Shown piece by piece: positions 15,892 to 23,990 of a stretch of 50,438 nucleotides of DNA. The stretch is taken from positions 1 to 50,438 of the forward strand of contig JANYIN010000053.1 of the NCBI GenBank assembly GCA_025362035.1, read 5' to 3'. The notes beneath the pieces were generated by a model that ran no database searches, had not been told where the DNA came from, and was given only the letters and a program-made list of their open reading frames with translations. Both the position numbers and the translations under genes were made by a program. Each line of letters starts with the position of its first letter. Position 1 is the first letter of the stretch. Source of the DNA: Gemmatimonadaceae bacterium (GTDB lineage Bacteria; Gemmatimonadota; Gemmatimonadetes; Gemmatimonadales; Gemmatimonadaceae).

Positions 15892-17034
15892 CTACGCCAT
15901 GCCGCGCCATGCGTCGATATTTTCGTGCACGTGCTCACGCGTCCGCATTCCGGCCAGGACTGTCGCGACGCCGGGAAGGGAGGACGTGAATCGGAGCGCC
16001 CGTTGGGCGTCCGAGGTACAGTCCGGAAACAGCGCGTGAAGTTCCTGTGGCAGGGCGGTCGCCAACTTGCCCTGCATCAGCGGCGCGCTCGCGACGACGC
16101 CCAGCCCGAGTGCGTCGGCCGCCTCCAGAATGGTGACGAGCTTCCGACCGAGGGGCTGCGTGGGAAGCCGGGCGGCTTCGGGCATCGCGAGATTCAGCGG
16201 AAGCTGAATGGCGCGAAAGTGATGCGTCGTGCCGCCAACTTCTCGGGCGATCGCCACGAGGTCGGCGAGTGTGAGGTGCTGCTTGTGATCGGGCGTGACG
16301 CGAAGGCCGATCCACGTCGCGCACCCGTACCCGCCGATGTCACCGGCGTCCGCGCGCTCTTCCAGCAGGCGGAATGCCGCGCGAATTCGCGTGCGAAATT
16401 CATCACGATCGACGGCGAGCAACTGTTCTTCCGGGTTGTGCAGGTAATACACGTCCACCGTCTTGAGGCGCAGATTCGACAGGCTTTGAGCGAGCTGATG
16501 CGCGATGAACGCCGGCGCGATGGAGTGTCCGCTGCGCGCGATCTCGCTCTGCGATGCGATGCCAGGCGTGAACAGTGTGTCCTGAAGCCATGTGTCGTAA
16601 GCGGCGCGGGACACTGGCGGGCTGCCGTCGAAGGCGACGTACCCTCCCTTGGTGCAGATCACGATCTCGTCGCGGCGAATGTCGCCGGCCGCAATCGCTT
16701 CTTCGACGGCATGCCCTGCCGCGCGTTCCGAACGCTGGCATCGATAGTTGCTTGCCGTATCCACGACGTTGATCCCGGACACGAGGGCTTCGCGCACGGT
16801 TGACCGATATCGTTCGTCTTCGTCGTCGGTGCATTCGCCGAGATAGGTGCCGATTCCCAGGGCACTCACGATGAGCTTGCGAGGGAATGGCCGGAGAAAT
16901 GCCGTAAGTTCTGCAGGCACCCGCTCCGCGAACCGGCTCGTGCCGGCGGAGTTCGCTCGGGAGGCGGCCCGACGTGATGGCGGCGTGAGGCTCGTAACGC
17001 TCTCGGTCGAGCGAGGTGGTGTGCGTCGTCGCAT
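15892..17034 (-). CDS. aldo/keto reductase
   Basis: About 380 residues from ATG at 17034. The core has AKR landmarks: VVDTASNYRCQRSERAAGHAVEEAI with the catalytic aspartate and tyrosine, CTKGGY with the lysine and DVYYLHNPEEQL with the histidine, and a C-terminal LPGVATVLAGMRTREHVHEN that binds the cofactor phosphate. The first 45 residues are arginine- and serine-rich and unlike the family, so the true start may be nearer residue 45. Between residues 125 and 160 there is an insertion relative to short AKRs. Substrate unknown. It lies upstream of the flavoprotein and zinc-finger genes on the same strand, spacing 41 bases. Confidence 0.85.
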   Translation of the reverse strand: MRRRTPPRSTESVTSLTPPSRRAASRANSAGTSRFAERVPAELTAFLRPFPRKLIVSALGIGTYLGECTDDEDERYRSTVREALVSGINVVDTASNYRCQRSERAAGHAVEEAIAAGDIRRDEIVICTKGGYVAFDGSPPVSRAAYDTWLQDTLFTPGIASQSEIARSGHSIAPAFIAHQLAQSLSNLRLKTVDVYYLHNPEEQLLAVDRDEFRTRIRAAFRLLEERADAGDIGGYGCATWIGLRVTPDHKQHLTLADLVAIAREVGGTTHHFRAIQLPLNLAMPEAARLPTQPLGRKLVTILEAADALGLGVVASAPLMQGKLATALPQELHALFPDCTSDAQRALRFTSSLPGVATVLAGMRTREHVHENIDAWRGMA

Positions 17035-17214
17035 GCAGTCGAGAGGGTATGCGGCGCACGCGTGCACAGCAAGTCTGTTTTCGGCCGCATGGTCGCCGGA
17101 CCAGTTCACCGTTACATTTCGTGCAGGCGCTCCGGCCGCTTCATGTCGGAGCGCTCGTCGCTCCGGATGCTGCAATCCGTGAGCAAGAACGCTTCGAATG
17201 ATTTGGAGTCTGCG

Positions 17215-18018
17215 ATGCCGGAGTTTGGCGCCTGGGCACACCGGTGGTGGATGCCGGTTCTTTTTCTTGCCATCGCGGGACACATCACCAACGTGTGTGT
17301 CACGCTTTACCTGCATCGCGCGCAGACGCATCGCGGCGTCCGCTTGCACGCGATCGTCTCCCTGCCCATGCGGTTGTGGCTGTGGTTGACCACGGCCATC
17401 GTGACCAAGGAGTGGGTCGCCTGCCACCGGAAGCATCACGCTTTTGCCGACCGCGAAGGTGATCCCCACAGTCCGGTGATGGAGGGACTGCGCGAGATCA
17501 TGCTCAAGGGGGCCTTCTACTATCGCAAGGCCGTGCGTCAACCGGGCATCCTGGAGAAGTATGGCAAGGGCACGCCGAACGACTGGATCGAGCGGCACTT
17601 GCTGACACCGTTGAACTGGACGGGCATCCTGCTGATGCTGGCCATCGACGTCTACCTCTTCGGGTTCTTCATCGGACCTGCGGTCTGGTTCGCGCAGATG
17701 ATCTGGATTCCGCTATGGGCGGCGGGCGTGATCAACGGGATCGGCCACGCGCTGGGGTACCGCAACTTTGAAGTGAAGGACGCGAGCCGCAACATCACCT
17801 TCATCGCCATCTGGCTTGGCGGTGAGGAGCTGCACAACAACCATCACGCGGATCCAAAGAGCGCCAAGTTCAAGGCGCGCTGGTTCGAGTTGGATATCGG
17901 CTGGATCTACATTCGCGCCCTCAAGCTCGTCGGCCTCGCCAAGATCGAGTATGCGCGCAATTACGGGTCGGCCGCGACGCGGCACGACGAGAGCGCGGTG
18001 GACGCGGCGGTCGCGTAG
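17215..18018 (+). CDS. membrane fatty-acid desaturase
   Basis: A 267-residue integral membrane di-iron desaturase acting on acyl chains. From ATG 17215 (GGAG nine bases upstream) the three histidine boxes are visible: HRAQTH at 34-39, HRKHH at 71-75 and HNNHH near residue 205. At least four hydrophobic segments surround them (PVLFLAIAGHITNVCVTLY, WLWLTTAIV, GILLMLAIDVYLFGFFIG, WIPLWAAGVINGIG). The order and spacing match delta-9 type acyl-CoA/acyl-lipid desaturases. An earlier ATG at 17143 would add residues without family resemblance. The gene diverges from the aldo/keto reductase. It probably introduces a cis double bond into membrane lipids; regiospecificity cannot be read. Confidence 0.9.
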   Translation: MPEFGAWAHRWWMPVLFLAIAGHITNVCVTLYLHRAQTHRGVRLHAIVSLPMRLWLWLTTAIVTKEWVACHRKHHAFADREGDPHSPVMEGLREIMLKGAFYYRKAVRQPGILEKYGKGTPNDWIERHLLTPLNWTGILLMLAIDVYLFGFFIGPAVWFAQMIWIPLWAAGVINGIGHALGYRNFEVKDASRNITFIAIWLGGEELHNNHHADPKSAKFKARWFELDIGWIYIRALKLVGLAKIEYARNYGSAATRHDESAVDAAVA

Positions 18019-18070
18019 CGGCCGTGCCAGCAGGTTCCCCGGTCAGTAGCTCGCCACCCTGAGGATTTTC

Positions 18071-18352
18071 ATGCCCGCCATCGTCACGTGTTCTCGTTGT
18101 GGACTTAGCCGGGCCGGATTCGAGCGTCCGCCATTTCCCGGCGCGATCGGCGCGCGCGTGGTGGAGGGAATCTGCACCGACTGCTGGGGGCTCTGGCTCA
18201 AGCAGCAAACGATGTTGATCAATCACTACGGGCTGAACGTCATGGATCCGCAGGCGCGCAGCTTTCTGACCAAGAACATGGACGCGTTTCTCTTCAAGAA
18301 GGGTGGCGAGGAAGACGTCGACACCTCGAAGCAGGGAACGATTGCATGGTGA
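18071..18352 (+). CDS. Fe(2+)-trafficking protein YggX-like
   Basis: A 93-residue cytosolic protein with the YggX pattern: cysteine C7 near the N-terminus, FPGAIGARV, a tryptophan-rich helix and the signature KQQTMLINHYGLNVMDPQARSFL. In E. coli YggX supports iron-sulfur cluster integrity and oxidative stress resistance. An extra cysteine follows in SRC, and a third and fourth in CTDC, so metal or thiol chemistry may be more elaborate than in E. coli. It is about 50 bases behind the desaturase and overlaps the next gene by 7 bases (ATGGTGA), so it is probably expressed with the GH3 lipoprotein. Confidence 0.88.
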   Translation: MPAIVTCSRCGLSRAGFERPPFPGAIGARVVEGICTDCWGLWLKQQTMLINHYGLNVMDPQARSFLTKNMDAFLFKKGGEEDVDTSKQGTIAW

Positions 18353-20244
18353 AGGCACGGGGTCGCGCCGGTTTCGCATCGTTTGCGCTCGCTGCGGCCC
18401 TGGCACTATCGGCCTGTGCCACGGTCGGTACGGCGACGAGCCGCGAGGCCGGCGGCGATGCGGCGTGGGCTGATTCCGTTCTCGCCACGCTGTCGCTGCG
18501 CGACAAGGCCGCTCAAATGGTGTGGCCCTGGGTACTGGGCGACTACACCTCCGCAGACGATCCCGCGTATCGGCGGATCGAGCGACTGGTGCGAGACCAG
18601 CATCTGGGCGGCATCATCATTTCCGTCGGTTCGCCGACGGAAATTGCGGCCAAGCTGAACGCGCTCCAACGGGTGAGCGCGGTTCCTCTGCTGGTCGGGG
18701 CGGACCTCGAGACTGGCGCTGCGTTTCGCGCGCGCGGCGGCTTCTTCGTGCCCAACGCAATCGATCTCGGGGGCTCCACCTACTTTCCCTACGAGATGGG
18801 GGTCGGCGCCACACGCGATACCGCGATTGCGTATGCCATGGGGCGCGTCACGGCGCGAGAAGGGCGCGCGTTGGGCATTCACGTGGCGTTCGCACCCGTG
18901 CTGGATGTCAACAACAACCCGAAGAATCCAGTCATCAGCACCCGATCGTTCGGGGAGAATCCCGAGCTGGTCAGTGCGCTCGGCGCCGCGTTCGTGCGTG
19001 GAATTCAGGAGAACGGCATGCTGGCCACGGGAAAGCACTTTCCGGGGCATGGCGACACCGACCAGAACTCCCATCTCGAGCTCGCACGCGTCGATGCGTC
19101 GCGCTCCCACATCGACAGCGTGGAACTGGCTCCATTTCGTGCCGCCATTCGAGCGGGTGTCCGCGGCATCATGACGTTTCATGGCTACATCCCGTCGCTC
19201 GACACCACGCGCATTGCCGCTACGCTCAACCCGCGCATCATGACGGACCTGTTGCGCGGGCAGCTCGGCTTTCACGGACTCGTGTTCACGGACGCACTCG
19301 ACATGAACGGCGTGCTGGGCACGATGTCGATGGCCGAGGTGACGGAGCGAGCGGTGCTGGCCGGTGCGGATGTGCTGCTCATGCCGACGGACAACGTGGG
19401 ATCGATCGACGCCGTGGTCGCCGCGGTGCAGGTCGGCCGTATTCCCGAGTCGCGCGTCAACGAGTCCGTCCGGAAGTTGCTGATCGCCAAACACGAGATG
19501 GGCCTCGATCGGGATCGGCTGGTGGACGTGCAGGCCATGCGGCGCGTGGTGGGGGATAGTGCCGACCTCGCGGCGGCGCGGATCGCCGCGGAACGCTCGA
19601 TCACGCTCGTGAAGGACTCGCTCGGCGTCGTGCCCCTGGGGCGCATGTCGCGGACGGCGCGCATCGTCAGCATCACGATCGCGCCGCGCACTGATCTCTC
19701 AGCCGGTCTGGGGTTCAACGCAGAGTTGCTGCATGCCTTTCCGCAGTTGCGGGCGCTGACGCTGTCTCCCGAGGCGATTTACGGCGTGTCCGGGAGCGCC
19801 ACTGGTGCCGCCGCTGGTGGCGGCACGTACGTCGCGAGTCCACGTCCGACCTTGCTGGCCGCGTCGGTCGAGAATGCGCTGCATGCGGCCCAGGGTGCCG
19901 ATGTCGTCATCGTGTCGTCCTACTTCGGCGCGAGTTCCTCCACGGCGAGCCTTGCCGCTCCCGGCGGAATGGCGGACCTGCTTGGCGGCTTGCAGCGAAC
20001 GGGGAGTCGGGTGGTGCTCGCGTCGTTCAGCAATCCGTACATCGCGATGGAGGTGCCCGCGACGTCGGCGTATCTGCTGGCATGGGGTGGTTCGCCCGTG
20101 TCGCAACGCGCCGCGGCACGCGCACTTCTGGGAATTTCGTCCATCAGTGGCCAGCTTCCCATCACTATCCCGTCAGTTGCTCCGTATGGAGCGGGCCTTC
20201 GACGCGATGCTCTTCCACAATCGGTGATGCCGCTCACGCCGTAG
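18346..20244 (+). CDS. glycoside hydrolase family 3 lipoprotein (beta-N-acetylhexosaminidase-like)
   Basis: A 632-residue exported protein. The N-terminus ends in LALSAC, a lipobox with the cysteine near residue 24. The catalytic domain carries the NagZ-type motif KHFPGHGDTDQNSHLEL, including the histidine used as acid/base in NagZ, and the nucleophile aspartate in VFTDALDMNGV. Beyond about residue 400 comes the second GH3 sandwich domain, so it is the two-domain form rather than the short cytosolic NagZ. A role in peptidoglycan or chitin-like sugar turnover at the cell envelope is likely. It overlaps the YggX-like gene by 7 bases. Confidence 0.9.
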   Translation: MVKARGRAGFASFALAAALALSACATVGTATSREAGGDAAWADSVLATLSLRDKAAQMVWPWVLGDYTSADDPAYRRIERLVRDQHLGGIIISVGSPTEIAAKLNALQRVSAVPLLVGADLETGAAFRARGGFFVPNAIDLGGSTYFPYEMGVGATRDTAIAYAMGRVTAREGRALGIHVAFAPVLDVNNNPKNPVISTRSFGENPELVSALGAAFVRGIQENGMLATGKHFPGHGDTDQNSHLELARVDASRSHIDSVELAPFRAAIRAGVRGIMTFHGYIPSLDTTRIAATLNPRIMTDLLRGQLGFHGLVFTDALDMNGVLGTMSMAEVTERAVLAGADVLLMPTDNVGSIDAVVAAVQVGRIPESRVNESVRKLLIAKHEMGLDRDRLVDVQAMRRVVGDSADLAAARIAAERSITLVKDSLGVVPLGRMSRTARIVSITIAPRTDLSAGLGFNAELLHAFPQLRALTLSPEAIYGVSGSATGAAAGGGTYVASPRPTLLAASVENALHAAQGADVVIVSSYFGASSSTASLAAPGGMADLLGGLQRTGSRVVLASFSNPYIAMEVPATSAYLLAWGGSPVSQRAAARALLGISSISGQLPITIPSVAPYGAGLRRDALPQSVMPLTP

Positions 20245-20292
20245 ATTCGGCGTTGGTGAGATCGTGTCATACCGCATCGGCCAGATCGTCAG

Positions 20293-20417
20293 TTGACGTC
20301 GCCAGACGAAGCTCGTATATCACGAGGTCGGCGACACCCATTTAGACTCGTTTAGTAACTATGTAATCGTCGACATCTGGGCACGCCCTTGACATTGGTG
20401 ACGAATTGTTACTAATT
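20293..20417 (+). promoter_or_regulatory. promoter region and putative NrtR operator
   Basis: Two sigma-70-like promoters point to the regulator gene at 20426: TTGACG-17-TATATC (20293-20321) and TTGACA (20389-20394) with CTAATT 17 bases on. The octamer TTAGTAAC at 20352-20359 recurs as its exact reverse complement GTTACTAA at 20408-20415, the latter overlapping the second -10 region. The two half-sites are 48 bases apart, suggesting two operators or a looped complex; an autoregulatory site for the NrtR-like protein is the simplest reading. Confidence 0.55.
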
Positions 20418-20425
20418 CGCGCCAC

Positions 20426-21121
20426 ATGCGTGACCGACCTGTTGTCCTCTTGAAGCCCGCCGTCCGCCGGACGACGCTTGCGGTGGACGTCGTGGTCCTC
20501 TCCCCTCGAGTCGATGCGTTGGCGGTATTGCTCGTGCGTGCGCCCTCGAGTGCGCGTGAGCGGTGGTCGCTTCCGTGGGACGCGCCGCAAGTCGGCGAAG
20601 GGTTAGAGGACGCGGCGGCACGCATCACGAGGGTCGTGCTCGGCGCCGCGCCGGCATTCTTCGAACAGGTCGGGACGCTCAGCGATGGCCGCCGTCATCC
20701 GGGAGACGCCGAGGTATCGGTGGGGATCGCGGCGCTGTCGCCCGCGGGCGTCGGCCAGCCGATCATGGACGCAGAGTGGTTTCCACTGGCGTCGCTGCCT
20801 GCCATTGCACCTCGTCACCGCACCATCGTGGACCATGCTGCCGCCGTCGTGCGCCAGCGCGTGGACCAGTCTCCACTTGCGTTTCGACTGCTTCCGCCCG
20901 CGTTCACCCTGTCGGACCTGCAAGGGGTGTACGAACTGCTGCTGGGCAGGCGGTTGCACAAGGCCAGCTTCCGTCGTGCACTCCAGGCCAGCTATCTCGT
21001 GGAGCCGATGGACGAATGGCATAGCGAAGGGCGCGGGCGGCCGGCACAACTTTTCCGGTATGCGCCAAAGAAGCGCCGGGGCGTACGCCGGGGTGTTCGA
21101 TTCGACCTGTTCACCGACTAG
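20426..21121 (+). CDS. NrtR-like Nudix-related transcriptional regulator
   Basis: A 231-residue protein with an N-terminal Nudix fold (about 1-145) and a C-terminal winged helix (about 150-231, with FTLSDLQGVYELLLGRRLHKASFRRAL), the arrangement of NrtR regulators that sense ADP-ribose and control NAD metabolism. The Nudix box is degenerate (GLEDAAARITRVVLGAAP lacks the REUxEE glutamates), consistent with ligand binding without hydrolysis. The start is the ATG at 20426, close behind an octamer operator. No NAD biosynthesis gene is adjacent within the window, so its regulon must lie elsewhere or differ. Family confident, ligand inferred. Confidence 0.8.
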   Translation: MRDRPVVLLKPAVRRTTLAVDVVVLSPRVDALAVLLVRAPSSARERWSLPWDAPQVGEGLEDAAARITRVVLGAAPAFFEQVGTLSDGRRHPGDAEVSVGIAALSPAGVGQPIMDAEWFPLASLPAIAPRHRTIVDHAAAVVRQRVDQSPLAFRLLPPAFTLSDLQGVYELLLGRRLHKASFRRALQASYLVEPMDEWHSEGRGRPAQLFRYAPKKRRGVRRGVRFDLFTD

Positions 21122-21232
21122 GCACATCGATACCGGTTGAGTCTGCAGCGTGCGCCACCGATACTGACCTAGGTGCGCCTCTTGCGTTTACTACGCATTA
21201 GTCGCAATATGTTCTTTAGGTGCAAACTCGGG

Positions 21233-21544
21233 ATGCGCATGCTCGACTATCTGGACGGCCTATGTGCGGCGCTGCTGGCGCGAAACGGAACGGAAATTCG
21301 GCGCTTGTTGCGTCATCCGCTCGCGCGCGCGCTCCCGCGTCGTGTCCGTGAAGAGGGCTATTCCATCGCCCGCTCCGGACCGGAAAGCCTTCGCGCGCCC
21401 GTGCAGACACTGCACTTCTATCACCAGACGCTCCACCTGCTTGGAGCCCGGTCCGCCGCATCCCGCGCCGATGCGCCGAATGCCGCCGACCATCCCGTGA
21501 CTGATCGTCAACTGGAGATGCCGCTCCGCGCTGCTGGGGGGTGA
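21233..21544 (+). CDS. hypothetical protein
   Basis: About 103 residues from ATG at 21233; earlier in-frame starts at 21173 (GTG) and 21209 are possible. The N-terminal half is a leucine/arginine-rich helical stretch (YLDGLCAALLARNGTEIRRLLRHPLARALPRRVREE), the C-terminal half is polar and less ordered. No family recognised. Codon usage resembles neighbouring genes in the first half, which favours it being real. It lies behind the NrtR-like gene with about 110 bases between. Confidence 0.4.
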   Translation: MRMLDYLDGLCAALLARNGTEIRRLLRHPLARALPRRVREEGYSIARSGPESLRAPVQTLHFYHQTLHLLGARSAASRADAPNAADHPVTDRQLEMPLRAAGG

Positions 21545-21661
21545 TCGCTGGGGGCAGGCCAACGGCTTCATGTCATCTGCGCAGTCGTTCCCCCGAACGG
21601 CCGCGGCTGCCGTTCGTGCTGTGTGGGCAGAGCCCCGCTCACCCTGACGTCGGTGTCGGCT

Positions 21662-21686
21662 GATGCCGTATGGACGGTACGGCATC
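21662..21686. terminator. inverted repeat, possible bidirectional terminator
   Basis: GATGCCGTA (21662-21670) and TACGGCATC (21678-21686) are exact reverse complements around a 7-base loop. They lie between the convergent 21233-21544 gene and the cold-shock gene. No T tract follows on either strand. Confidence 0.4.
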
Positions 21687-21772
21687 CGTGCGCGCGTTGG
21701 TGTTCTGGGCGAACGTCGGGAGCGTAGAGCCTCCGAACCGTGACCAGCCGCGCACGTTACGACGCGGCGCGT

Positions 21773-21798
21773 CCAAGCCTGTGGTCAGGCAGGCTTGG
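21773..21798 (-). terminator. hairpin overlapping the end of the cold-shock gene
   Basis: CCAAGCCTG (21773-21781) and CAGGCTTGG (21790-21798) pair perfectly with an 8-base loop that contains the stop codon of the cold-shock gene (21787-21785). It could terminate transcription or protect the 3' end; there is no T tract after it. Confidence 0.4.
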
Positions 21799-21994
21799 TG
21801 ACGTCCGCGGCTTGGGGGCCTTTTTGGCCCTGGACGATCTCGAACTCGACCTTATCGCCTTCGGCCAACGACTTGAAGCCGTTGCCCTGAATGGCACTAA
21901 AATGGACGAAAACATCCGGACCGCCTTCGCGCGAAATGAACCCAAACCCTTTCGCGTCGTTGAACCACTTCACTGTGCCGTTGATGCGAGCCAT
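21785..21994 (-). CDS. cold-shock domain protein (CspA family)
   Basis: A 69-residue single OB-fold RNA/DNA-binding protein. The RNP1 segment KGFGFI and RNP2 segment VFVHF are intact, and the N-terminus [13 protein letters not shown] is standard. It acts as an RNA chaperone that keeps mRNA unstructured. AGAGGT lies about 12 bases before the ATG. Over 260 bases separate the start from the perfect hairpin at 22257-22292 and no gene is seen there, so a long 5' leader, as in CspA-type mRNAs, is possible. A second Csp gene is at 42772-42978. Confidence 0.95.
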   Translation of the reverse strand: MARINGTVKWFNDAKGFGFISREGGPDVFVHFSAIQGNGFKSLAEGDKVEFEIVQGQKGPQAADVTKPA

Positions 21995-22256
21995 GAGCCG
22001 TACCTCTTACCAGAGCGGTGGCGCCTGGTCGACGGCAGTGACGAAGCACGGAATGCGGCTTTGCCCTGCATCCGACCGATGTTGTGCCCATTGAGGCGAA
22101 TTTCTCGACTCCAGGGCGGACGGTCTGATACCTTCGGGCAAGTTTTGTGCACGCACGCAAACACTTGTGCCCGACCCATCTGCTATACCCCTGCATGGAC
22201 GTTCGGTTCACGCCAGTCGCGAGCATGGGAGCCCCCAGCAGTACATCACGTCGAAA

Positions 22257-22292
22257 CGCGAAACGGGACCGATGACTCGGTCCCGTTTCGCG
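22257..22292. terminator. perfect 16-bp hairpin between zinc-ribbon and cold-shock genes
   Basis: The arms 22257-22272 and 22277-22292 are exact reverse complements (16 bp, core CGAAACGGGACCGA) around the tetraloop TGAC. It lies 27 bases after the stop of the 69-aa zinc-ribbon gene on the minus strand and is followed in that direction by TTTCGACG. The position fits a terminator that isolates the cold-shock gene from upstream transcription. Confidence 0.65.
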
Positions 22293-22318
22293 ACTGACAC
22301 CCTCAGAATCCAGTGCGC

Positions 22319-22528
22319 CTACGCGGCGCCCGCTATGTAGCGTGCGACACGACCGCACTCACGACACTGCAGAGTGACCTGCGAGCGGGGAGGCGGTGGA
22401 AAATCGTCAGGCGTTCGCGCGATCTGCCCCGAGCAGGACGGGCAGCTCAATGGCGAGCCGTTCCGATCGTTCGCGATCAAATGAAGCGCTTGCACTGGGT
22501 TATACGTAGCCGGGCGCGGCTTGCGCAT
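22319..22528 (-). CDS. small zinc-ribbon protein
   Basis: A 69-residue protein with ATG at 22528 and a strong GGAGG ribosome site 4 bases before it, which decides against the longer start at 22582. Two cysteine pairs, CPSC and CREC, separated by about 23 residues, form a probable zinc ribbon. The N-terminal RKPRPATYNPVQALHLI is basic and could touch nucleic acid. I do not recognise a named family; small zinc-ribbon proteins of this type recur at 41365-41595. The perfect hairpin at 22257-22292 follows it. Confidence 0.65.
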   Translation of the reverse strand: MRKPRPATYNPVQALHLIANDRNGSPLSCPSCSGQIARTPDDFPPPPRSQVTLQCRECGRVARYIAGAA

Positions 22529-22582
22529 TGGCCCTCCAGAATGATTTCGCACCGTCCCGGTATGCTGAGGGCGCCGGGCCAC

Positions 22583-23503
22583 CCGTGATGAATAGTAACC
22601 CTCAAATGGCCTAAAGCACAGTGGGGCATTGTCTTGCGGGTGGGTTTTTTTTCACCGCCACGACTTGCCTAGCGGCCTCGAGCGATTTCCGACTCCGCAT
22701 CGCCGCGGCATTCCGACCCCCTTCCCGCACTTCTCGCTTTTTGACCCGCGAACGAACGCAACCTAGTAACCGCCTGCGCTGTATCACATTTATACCAGCA
22801 AGCCGTGGATTGGTTCCGCATTCGTGGCTCGCGCGCAGACGTACGATGGGACGGTGGCCGGATAGATCCTTGACGCCAAGGCGATTCGAGTATCGCTGAG
22901 CGCCGTGCGACGTTTAGTGGGTGCGCATGTCAGCGCGCCGCCGATTGAAGCCCGAGATCTGTTCCTGCCGCGGCTAACCGACGACCCGTCAGCGTTGCCT
23001 CCGTCGCCCGGCTTCATTTTTCACACGTGGCGCTCGGCCGGAACGGCGTGCTGGCCGAGCGGGCGCCGGAGAGCCATGTTGTGCGGGTGTCTGATCGGTT
23101 TTTCATCTGCCACCAACTTCCATCTCGAACTTGCCGCCTGCCGCCTGCCGACGAGCGACGTGTGTCCGGCGGTGTCTTCGTACACCACATTGAACGCAGA
23201 TAGCTCCGGCTCTTCTCCAACGAGGACCACCGATACCGGATCGCGGCAGCGCAGGGCGGCGATCATCCCACATTCGCGACGCGTGTACGTTTCGACGTCA
23301 TGAATGCCGACGTGATCATCGCGGACGGCGCGGCCACGACGCCGGCCAGTGTGGTTCGTGGAGTCACGATTTTTTTCATCTCACATTCAACATCATGCGG
23401 CTGCAAGTCCGCCGGACGTGAATACGTTGTCCAAAAAACTTGCTTGCACCACTGAGAGATTCGCGCAACACCCACGGCCACTACCGGCAAAGGAGACGCA
23501 GCG
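22583..23503. other. gene-poor 0.9-kb stretch
   Basis: No convincing gene is visible. Base composition is lower in GC than the surroundings, with homopolymer runs such as the eight T at about 22645-22652. A weak minus-strand pair of ORFs (23263-23379 and 23021-23266, overlapping as ATGA) has moderate codon bias in its first half but no recognisable family. The 3' end (from about 23400) must hold the promoter of the lysine-rich protein gene at 23504. Confidence 0.5.
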
Positions 23504-23959
23504 ATGGCAACAGCGAAGAAGGGCGGCGTGAAGAAGCGCGTCGGAGCAAAGAAGGGCGCCGCGAAGAAGACGGCGAAGAAGAAGACGGCGAAGAAGACGG
23601 CGAAGAAGACGGCGAAAAAGACCGCGAAGAAGACCGCGAAGAAGACCGCCAGGAAAGCAGCGCCACGAAAGAAGGCGGCGACGCGGAGCGCCAAGCGGCG
23701 GCCGGCGATGAAGAAGACAGCGAAGAAGACAGCAAAGAAGGCAGCGACACGGAAGGGTCCTGCCAAGAAAGCTGCGGCTCCCGCAAGGAAGGCTCCTTCG
23801 AAGAAGGCTGCGCGTCCGCGTAAGAAGTCGAGTTCACCGGCCGCCCGCGTGAGACGCGTGGCCTCCGGTGTCGTGGAACAAGCGCAGTCGGCGGTGACCG
23901 CCGGCGTCGATGCCATCAAGGAAGGTGTCGAGAATCTCGTTGATCGCGTGACGGGCTGA
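23504..23959 (+). CDS. lysine/alanine-rich histone H1-like DNA-binding protein
   Basis: A 151-residue very basic protein. Residues about 15-105 are near-perfect repeats of the type AKKT/TAKK followed by AAxRKxP blocks, resembling the C-terminal tail of histone H1, AlgP and Hc2-type nucleoid proteins that neutralise DNA. The last 40 residues (ASGVVEQAQSAVTAGVDAI and beyond) change to a mildly acidic amphipathic helix, which is not part of the usual H1-like tail and might mediate self-association. AAAGGAG lies 9 bases before the ATG. The repeated AAGAAGACGGCG codons make the locus prone to length variation. Confidence 0.85.
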   Translation: MATAKKGGVKKRVGAKKGAAKKTAKKKTAKKTAKKTAKKTAKKTAKKTARKAAPRKKAATRSAKRRPAMKKTAKKTAKKAATRKGPAKKAAAPARKAPSKKAARPRKKSSSPAARVRRVASGVVEQAQSAVTAGVDAIKEGVENLVDRVTG

Positions 23960-23990
23960 CGTCGTCTCTTCTTGCGTGCCGCGTCGACGG

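Noticed and set aside
20245-20292. Terminator after the GH3 gene
   Set aside because: No stem with a T tract could be found in the bases directly after the stop.
22130-22200. tRNA-like or riboswitch-like structure upstream of the cold-shock gene
   Set aside because: Only loose GGGC/GCCC pairing is visible and no conserved core of a known class could be matched.
23263-23919. Long minus-strand frame rich in AVFFAVFF repeats
   Set aside because: It is the antisense of the lysine-rich repeats of the H1-like gene; an artefact of the repeat.
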